From: Fictibacillus arsenicus
Lineage (GTDB): Bacteria; Bacillota; Bacilli; Bacillales; Fictibacillaceae
Direction of reading: 5' to 3'
Assembly (NCBI RefSeq): GCF_001999465.1
Contig: NZ_MQMF01000004.1
Span: 183,527-247,526, forward strand
DNA: 64,000 nt
Shown: positions 59,360 through 64,000 of the stretch, one piece after another
How positions within the stretch are numbered: position 1 is the first letter of the stretch
How the letters are laid out: each line of letters opens with the position of its first letter
Made by a program: the position numbers and the translations under genes
The notes under the pieces: model-generated
Told to the model about the DNA's origin: nothing
The model's input: only the letters and a program-made list of their open reading frames with translations
Databases searched by the model: none

Positions 59360-59500
59360 GGAAGTGGTTGATTTCCGTTTCAGATGCTCGCTTTCCGGGG
59401 GGCGTGCGGTGAGCCTCCTAGCGCTCTGCGCTGATAGGAGTCTCACCTGGCCCACTCGTCCCCCAGGAGTCTCGCATCTTTCACTTCAATCAACTTTCAA
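59360..59500 (-). repeat. Dispersed structured repeat, copy R5, inside the pur operon
   Basis: A full-length copy in the opposite orientation to R1-R4, hence in the same sense as the operon. Outer arms GTTGATT / AATCAAC and inner arms GGTGAGACTCCT / AGGAGGCTCACC are intact. A smaller hairpin, AAAGAGAG / CTCTCTTT, sits nearby at about 59283-59314, close to purC. Confidence 0.9.
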
Positions 59501-59548
59501 TGAAGTCTTTTTAAAAACAACAATCTTAAAAGATCTTTATAAAACCCT

Positions 59549-60841
59549 TTAAAGTCCCAATCTGTCAAAGATCGTATCGACATGTGACAGATGATAACTG
59601 TAATCAAAGCATTCAGAGATTTCTTCTGGTGTTAATTTGTCTGTTATTTTTGGTTCAGCTTCTACTAATGTTCTGAACTGAACGCTTTCTTCCCAAGCTT
59701 GCATTGCTTTTGGCTGCACTGTGTCATATGCTTCTTCGCGTGCCATGCCTTTGTCGATCAGTTTCAATAGAACGCGCTGTGAGTAGATCAATCCGTATGT
59801 GCGGTCCATGTTGCGCTTCATGTTCTCTGGGAACACCGTTAAGTTTTTGATAATGTTTCCAAAACGGTTCAGCATGTAGTTCAGTGCGATCGTCGCATCA
59901 GGCAGAATCACACGTTCAGCAGATGAATGCGAGATGTCACGCTCATGCCATAGAGACACGTTCTCATAAGCAGTCATCATGTAGCCGCGGATCACACGAG
60001 CAAGCCCTGTCATGTTTTCAGAACCGATCGGGTTTCGCTTATGCGGCATTGCAGAAGATCCTTTTTGACCTTTTGCAAAGAACTCTTCAACCTCACGCGT
60101 TTCACTCTTTTGAAGTCCGCGAACTTCTGTCGCAAACTTCTCGATGCTTGTTGCAATCAACGCGAGTGTCGACATGTAATGTGCGTGACGGTCACGCTGC
60201 AGTGTTTGTGTAGAGATTGGTGAAGCCTCTAACCCAAGCTTTTCACACACATATTTTTCAACGAATGGATCGATGTTGGCATAAGTTCCAACAGCTCCAG
60301 AGATCTTTCCAAAACGAACCGTGTCAGACGCTTGCTTAAAGCGTTCAACATTACGCTTCATCTCTTCGTACCATAGAGCAAGTTTTAATCCGAAAGTTGT
60401 AGGCTCAGCGTGTACACCGTGCGTACGTCCCATCATCACTGTGTACTTATGTTCTTTGGCTTTCTCTCCTAAAATTTCAACAAAACGATCAAGGTCTTTT
60501 GCCAAGATGTCGTTTGCTTGTTTTAAAAGATAAGAAAGTGCAGTATCAACAACGTCAGTTGAAGTAAGTCCGTAATGCACCCACTTGCGCTCGTCACCAA
60601 GCGTCTCAGAAACCGCTCTTGTAAAAGCAACTACATCATGGCGTGTTTCTTCTTCGATCTCTAAAATGCGGTTAATATCAAACGACGCATTTTCACGAAG
60701 CTTCTTTACATCCTCTTTAGGGATCTCTCCAAGTTCAGCCCAAGCTTCACATGCCAGGATCTCAACTTCCAGCCACGCTTGATATTTATTTTCATCCGTC
60801 CAAATAGCTCCCATCTCTGGGCGAGTATAACGTTCAATCAT
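59549..60841 (-). CDS. purB: Adenylosuccinate lyase
   Basis: 430 residues. The fumarase/aspartase-superfamily signature is [35 protein letters not shown] and [18 protein letters not shown] hold the other catalytic histidines. It cleaves SAICAR and adenylosuccinate. Its start overlaps purK's stop by 4 bases (ATGA). Confidence 0.97.
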   Translation of the reverse strand: MIERYTRPEMGAIWTDENKYQAWLEVEILACEAWAELGEIPKEDVKKLRENASFDINRILEIEEETRHDVVAFTRAVSETLGDERKWVHYGLTSTDVVDTALSYLLKQANDILAKDLDRFVEILGEKAKEHKYTVMMGRTHGVHAEPTTFGLKLALWYEEMKRNVERFKQASDTVRFGKISGAVGTYANIDPFVEKYVCEKLGLEASPISTQTLQRDRHAHYMSTLALIATSIEKFATEVRGLQKSETREVEEFFAKGQKGSSAMPHKRNPIGSENMTGLARVIRGYMMTAYENVSLWHERDISHSSAERVILPDATIALNYMLNRFGNIIKNLTVFPENMKRNMDRTYGLIYSQRVLLKLIDKGMAREEAYDTVQPKAMQAWEESVQFRTLVEAEPKITDKLTPEEISECFDYSYHLSHVDTIFDRLGL

Positions 60842-61992
60842 TGTTGTACCTCCGTCTTCTTTCTCTCTAAAAAAACGTTAGACACGATTTCAGCTTTTTC
60901 TAGCGCTTCTTCAATTGTTTCGCCTAAAACCGTTATGTGCCCCATTTTACGTTTCGCTTTTGCTTCTTTTTTTCCGTACAGGTGCAGTTTCGCTTCTCCT
61001 AATTTTCCTATCTCAATTAACACGGTCTCATGATGTTCCCCTAAGATGTTGATCATCACGGCCGGTTTTATTAAGTCTGTATTGCCAAGCGGCCAGTTGC
61101 ACACCGCACGTACATGCTGATCAAATTGTGACGTCTCACACGCCTCGATCGTGTAATGGCCCGAGTTATGCGGGCGCGGCGCAAGTTCATTCACATAAAT
61201 ACTGCCGTCTTTTGCGACGAACATCTCTACGGCAAGCGTCCCAACAAGCTCCAGTTCCGTTGCGATTGACCCCGCTAAGTGCTTCGCTTGTTCCGCAGTT
61301 TCTTTTGTGATTCGTGCAGGTGCTATCGTTTGGTGCAGAATGTTATCTCTATGAATATTCTCTGCTATTGGAAACGATTTAACCTCACCGCTTACACTTC
61401 TTGTTAAAATAACCGAGATCTCTTTATCGAATTCCACCCATGACTCTAGGACACAATCTGTTTGTTTATTTAAAAGCTGTTCTGCTTTTTCGATGTCGCT
61501 TTCCTGTTTAATCACGACTTGGCCTTTTCCGTCATAACCGCCGCGGCACGTCTTTAAAACGGAAGGAAGTCCGAGCTGTGTGATCGCATCCCTTAAAGAA
61601 TCTCTATCTGAAACCGGTCTGAAAGGCGCTACCGGAACGCCAGCTTTTACGAGCGTTTCTTTTTCTCTTAAGCGGTGCTGAGTAACCGCAAGAAGACGGC
61701 TTCCCTGCGGCAGATGAGCATTCTCCTCAAGCCAGCCAGCACTTTCTGCATCGATGTTTTCAAACTCATATGTGACAACATCGCTAAGAGCTCCCAGTTT
61801 CTGAATGCCTTCACGATCTTCATAACCGCTTATGATTTGTTGATCTGCAACTTGCCCGCAAGGAGAATCTTCACCTGGCTCTAAAACTACGACACGGAGT
61901 CCCATTTCCCTTGCGCTCAGTGCCATCATACGCCCTAGCTGTCCGCCGCCTAAAATCCCAATTGTCTGCTGTGGTCTAATTGTTTTATACAA
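60838..61992 (-). CDS. purK: N5-carboxyaminoimidazole ribonucleotide synthase
   Basis: About 384 residues. ATP-grasp enzyme opening with [39 protein letters not shown] is the ATP lid and [20 protein letters not shown] the metal-binding segment. I favour TTG 61992, which overlaps the purE stop and lies after AGTGAG; the open frame extends 36 bases further, but only inside purE. It makes N5-CAIR for PurE. Confidence 0.95.
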   Translation of the reverse strand: MYKTIRPQQTIGILGGGQLGRMMALSAREMGLRVVVLEPGEDSPCGQVADQQIISGYEDREGIQKLGALSDVVTYEFENIDAESAGWLEENAHLPQGSRLLAVTQHRLREKETLVKAGVPVAPFRPVSDRDSLRDAITQLGLPSVLKTCRGGYDGKGQVVIKQESDIEKAEQLLNKQTDCVLESWVEFDKEISVILTRSVSGEVKSFPIAENIHRDNILHQTIAPARITKETAEQAKHLAGSIATELELVGTLAVEMFVAKDGSIYVNELAPRPHNSGHYTIEACETSQFDQHVRAVCNWPLGNTDLIKPAVMINILGEHHETVLIEIGKLGEAKLHLYGKKEAKAKRKMGHITVLGETIEEALEKAEIVSNVFLERKKTEVQQ

Positions 61993-62470
61993 GCTGCTCA
62001 CTACTTTCAATCGCCATCTCTTGGGCATTAGCCCGGCGTTGTTTAAGTCGCTGTCTTACTCCTTCATCATGAACTGCTACCATCTGTGCAGCTAGAAGTC
62101 CTGCGTTTGCTGCACCTGCTTTACCGATTGCAACAGTTGCTACCGGAACACCTTTAGGCATCTGAACAATGGATAAAAGTGAATCAAGGCCATTAAGCGC
62201 TCTAGACTGAACCGGCACCCCAATAACAGGAAGGATTGTCTTTGCTGCAACCATGCCTGGCAAGTGTGCTGCACCGCCAGCTCCTGCAATGATTACTTCA
62301 AGTCCTCTTTGTTCAGCTTCTTCTGCATATTGAAACATAAGATCTGGTGTACGGTGTGCTGAAACTACTTTCTTTTCAAATACTACCTCTAGCTCTTCTA
62401 AAATATCGCACGCTTCTTTCATTGTCTCCCAATCTGAAACACTTCCCATGATAACGCCTACTTTAGCCAT
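61985..62470 (-). CDS. purE: N5-CAIR mutase (PurE class I)
   Basis: 161 residues; GGAGGCTGCC precedes the [23 protein letters not shown] and [19 protein letters not shown] carry substrate-binding serine and histidine, and [17 protein letters not shown] is the class I signature. It interconverts N5-CAIR and CAIR. It is the first gene of the operon, directly behind the riboswitch. Confidence 0.97.
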   Translation of the reverse strand: MAKVGVIMGSVSDWETMKEACDILEELEVVFEKKVVSAHRTPDLMFQYAEEAEQRGLEVIIAGAGGAAHLPGMVAAKTILPVIGVPVQSRALNGLDSLLSIVQMPKGVPVATVAIGKAGAANAGLLAAQMVAVHDEGVRQRLKQRRANAQEMAIESSEQLV

Positions 62471-62495
62471 GGCAGCCTCCTTATTGTCAGAAAAA

Positions 62496-62662
62496 ATAAA
62501 AAAGTCCAGTTTGTATGCTTCTCCCTAAATATGAGAGAAAGCAGCCAACTGGACATACTTATCCGATAAAAATAACAGAAAGATGCTTTCCCTCATAGTC
62601 TGATGAAATACACGGTCATCAGGTAGAGACTTACGGGCCATATCCCCGAAATTATATGAGGG
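62496..62662 (-). promoter_or_regulatory. Guanine-class purine riboswitch with terminator/antiterminator
   Basis: On the minus strand the aptamer (62590-62662) has P1 CCCTCATA / TATGAGGG, the conserved core ATATGG and AGTCTCTACC, and ends CAGACTATGAG. The base before TATGAG in GACTA is C, which specifies guanine or hypoxanthine rather than adenine. The terminator (62504-62553) pairs GTCCAGTT with AACTGGAC, followed by TTTTTTA. TATGAGGGAAAGC from P1 can instead pair with GCTTTCTCTCATA in the terminator's 5' arm, 13 bp with one G.U, to form the antiterminator. Ligand binding should therefore stop transcription before purE. Confidence 0.96.
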
Positions 62663-62680
62663 CTTTATTCTTCTGGTTTC

Positions 62681-62710
62681 ATTGTAACAATGGTCGTTTT
62701 CGTTTGTCAA
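62681..62710 (-). promoter_or_regulatory. Sigma-A promoter of the purine operon
   Basis: Minus strand: TTGACA (complement of 62705-62710), 18-base spacer, TACAAT (complement of 62681-62686). It lies just upstream of the riboswitch and just downstream of the PurR operator. Confidence 0.88.
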
Positions 62711-62717
62711 CAAAAAT

Positions 62718-62751
62718 CGAACATTAAGTTATATTAAATACCTAATGTTCG
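62718..62751. promoter_or_regulatory. PurR operator: inverted pair of PurBoxes
   Basis: CGAACATTA (62718-62726) and TAATGTTCG (62743-62751) are exact inverted copies 16 bases apart, as in PurR-controlled operons of B. subtilis. Bound PurR would sit immediately upstream of the -35 box. PurR repression is relieved by PRPP; the regulator gene is not in the window. Confidence 0.92.
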
Positions 62752-62761
62752 TGTTTTACCG

Positions 62762-62965
62762 TTATTTTATTAATTTTCCTTCAAAAACAATTCGTTGTTC
62801 CTTTACTTCTGGTTCCAATCTGCCGTTACGTTTCACTTCATGAAACACAGGCTCTTCCATTCTTCTAACTGGTGTATAGCCTTCCTTTGCCATACGATCC
62901 AGGCAGTCAGAAATCGACTCTCCTATTTCAACAGCAAACTTCTTTTTAGATGGTTTCTTCTCCAT
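62762..62965 (-). CDS. yebG: NETI-motif protein YebG
   Basis: 67 residues; AGGAGG lies before the ATG. FAVEIGESISDCLDRMAKEG, then YTPVRRMEEPVFHE, matches the NETI family, although the motif itself reads GESIS here. It is small, basic and soluble; function is unknown. It follows yebE with 3 bases between and precedes the PurR operator, exactly as in B. subtilis. I see no terminator between it and the pur promoter region. Confidence 0.88.
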   Translation of the reverse strand: MEKKPSKKKFAVEIGESISDCLDRMAKEGYTPVRRMEEPVFHEVKRNGRLEPEVKEQRIVFEGKLIK

Positions 62966-62968
62966 CTG

Positions 62969-63496
62969 TTACCTCCTGATACCCTTGACCCAAAATCCGC
63001 CATGAAACGCTTTCGGCTCGTGCGAAATAATAAACGCCTTCGGATCTAAATCTTTAACTGTATTATATAGATTCAATTCTGATTTACGAGATGTTAGAAT
63101 CTCCATCATTAAACGCTGTCCTTCACGGCCTTCCGCAAGCCAGTTCGTAACACCATAGCCCTTGTTGCGAAGCGCATTCGGCAGGCCGCCAGCAAGATCA
63201 GTTGTAATCACGTTAACAGTAGTATATCCAAGTGCCAGCTTTTCCTCAATCTTCATCCCTACTAGCACACCGGCTCCATAACCAACCGCATATGCAATCA
63301 AGTTCTGAATCTCATTTAAGTTATCAAGTACAAGACCAAGTCCAACAATATAAATAATAACCTCAAAAATACTTATAAAAGCAGCCAGATACCTCTGCCC
63401 TTTAAGCGTTAAAATCATCCGGATCGTAAAAAACGAAACGTACACTATATTAATCAATAAAATAATACACACCATAACAAATGCATTATCTAACAA
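62969..63496 (-). CDS. yebE: UPF0316 / DUF2179 membrane protein YebE
   Basis: 175 residues with three membrane helices ([51 protein letters not shown]) followed by a cytoplasmic DUF2179 domain ([18 protein letters not shown], then [16 protein letters not shown]). The motif [20 protein letters not shown] is typical. Function is unknown; DUF2179 may bind small ligands. It heads the yebE-yebG unit upstream of purE. Confidence 0.92.
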   Translation of the reverse strand: MLDNAFVMVCIILLINIVYVSFFTIRMILTLKGQRYLAAFISIFEVIIYIVGLGLVLDNLNEIQNLIAYAVGYGAGVLVGMKIEEKLALGYTTVNVITTDLAGGLPNALRNKGYGVTNWLAEGREGQRLMMEILTSRKSELNLYNTVKDLDPKAFIISHEPKAFHGGFWVKGIRR

Positions 63497-63638
63497 GGCA
63501 GCAACCTCCTAAGGTGAAAAAATACTTTGTTAAGAATAACACTTTTTGGACAAGTTGGAAACTGGAGAATTGATGCAAAAACAGTTATGAGGTGAATGGG
63601 AGAATTTATGTGGAAAGAGGAATATCTGTCATTTGTCG

Positions 63639-63755
63639 AAAAGCCTATAAATGAGGAATTATGGCCTAGAAGTCATATTTACGGACTAGAAATCGAAATT
63701 AAGCTTAGAAATAATAATTACAGTTTGAAAATATAAAATTACAGCTTAAAAACAT
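63639..63755. repeat. Periodic tract E: ~20-bp repeat with core TTACGGCTTAGAAA
   Basis: Units begin near 63639, 63659, 63679, 63699, 63718 and 63739 (spacings 20, 20, 20, 19 and 21). Examples are TTATGGCCTAGAAG, TTACGGACTAGAAAT, TTAAGCTTAGAAAT and TTACAGCTTAAAAAC. It lies between the rRNA terminator and yebE, and its core matches tract A, 40 kb away. Confidence 0.8.
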
Positions 63756-63786
63756 TTTTATACCATTCTAAAAAGATTTAATAATA

Positions 63787-63826
63787 AAAAAAGATGGAAC
63801 GAACATAAAGTTCGTCCCACCTTCTT
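63787..63826 (-). terminator. Terminator of the rRNA operon
   Basis: AAGATGGAACGAAC pairs with GTTCGTCCCACCTT, mostly perfect, around a 5-base loop; a run of seven T follows on the minus strand. It starts right after the 5S gene. Confidence 0.88.
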
Positions 63827-63827
63827 T

Positions 63828-63944
<117 letters not shown>

Positions 63945-64000
63945 CTTATTGAATTAGAGAGTTTATGTTCTCTCAAAACTAGATACGACATTTCCAAACG
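63945..64000 (-). other. 23S-5S intergenic spacer
   Basis: On the minus strand, CTAGTTTTGAGAGAACATAA resembles the conserved spacer and boxA-like segment seen in Bacillus rRNA operons. The 23S gene must lie beyond the right edge. Confidence 0.75.

Noticed and set aside
62590..62662. Adenine-specific riboswitch
   Set aside because: The specificity base before the 3' P1 strand is C (GACTATGAG), as in guanine aptamers; adenine aptamers have U.
62525..62713. 62-codon minus-strand ORF upstream of purE
   Set aside because: It lies entirely inside the riboswitch and promoter and lacks a ribosome binding site.

Overview
The window is chromosomal DNA of a low-GC, Gram-positive, spore-forming Bacillaceae bacterium. 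The gene content, Shine-Dalgarno strength, frequent TTG starts and the dispersed repeat all fit Fictibacillus or a close relative, but the genus is an inference. From the right end leftwards it is collinear with the Bacillus subtilis yebE-purE...purD-yerA-yerB-yerC-pcrB-pcrA-ligA-camS-gatCAB-yerO-swrC-dgkB-rlmCD region. Most of the backbone is on the minus strand.

Layout. 1-16.5 kb is largely accessory on the minus strand: an M6 protease fragment, a PQQ-type sugar dehydrogenase lipoprotein, a broken alcohol dehydrogenase, a CotA-like laccase (plus strand), a VOC protein, SstT, an M4 metalloprotease, an S51 peptidase, a Dus enzyme, RlmCD, an S8 protease, a methyltransferase and DgkB. 16.7-24.7 kb is a mainly plus-strand accessory block inserted between dgkB and swrC: a GNAT enzyme, small proteins, a TIM-barrel protein, a CPBP protease, a four-gene Opp/Dpp-like ABC transporter without a binding protein, and a glycine-rich-domain protein. 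25-48 kb is conserved backbone: frameshifted swrC with its divergent TetR regulator, gatCAB, pruA, camS-ligA-pcrA-pcrB, yerC/yerB and yerA. 49-62.5 kb is the complete twelve-gene purine operon purEKBCSQLFMNHD. It is controlled by a PurR operator, a sigma-A promoter and a guanine-class riboswitch with a visible terminator/antiterminator pair. yebG, yebE and a 5S rRNA gene close the window.

Two kinds of structure are not explained by genes. First, five intergenic tracts (about 23.14, 32.56, 35.44, 44.19 and 63.64 kb) repeat a short core every 20-21 bp. The core differs between loci, apart from two tracts that share one, but the period of about 20.5 bp does not change. All sit in quiet DNA, usually between one gene's terminator and the next gene's promoter. 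This is the best candidate for something undescribed. Second, a structured repeat of about 140 bp occurs five times, twice inside the pur operon, with one internally deleted and one internally expanded copy.

Two genes are disrupted as the sequence stands: the alcohol dehydrogenase by an in-frame TAA, and swrC by a one-base excess in a seven-base homopolymer.
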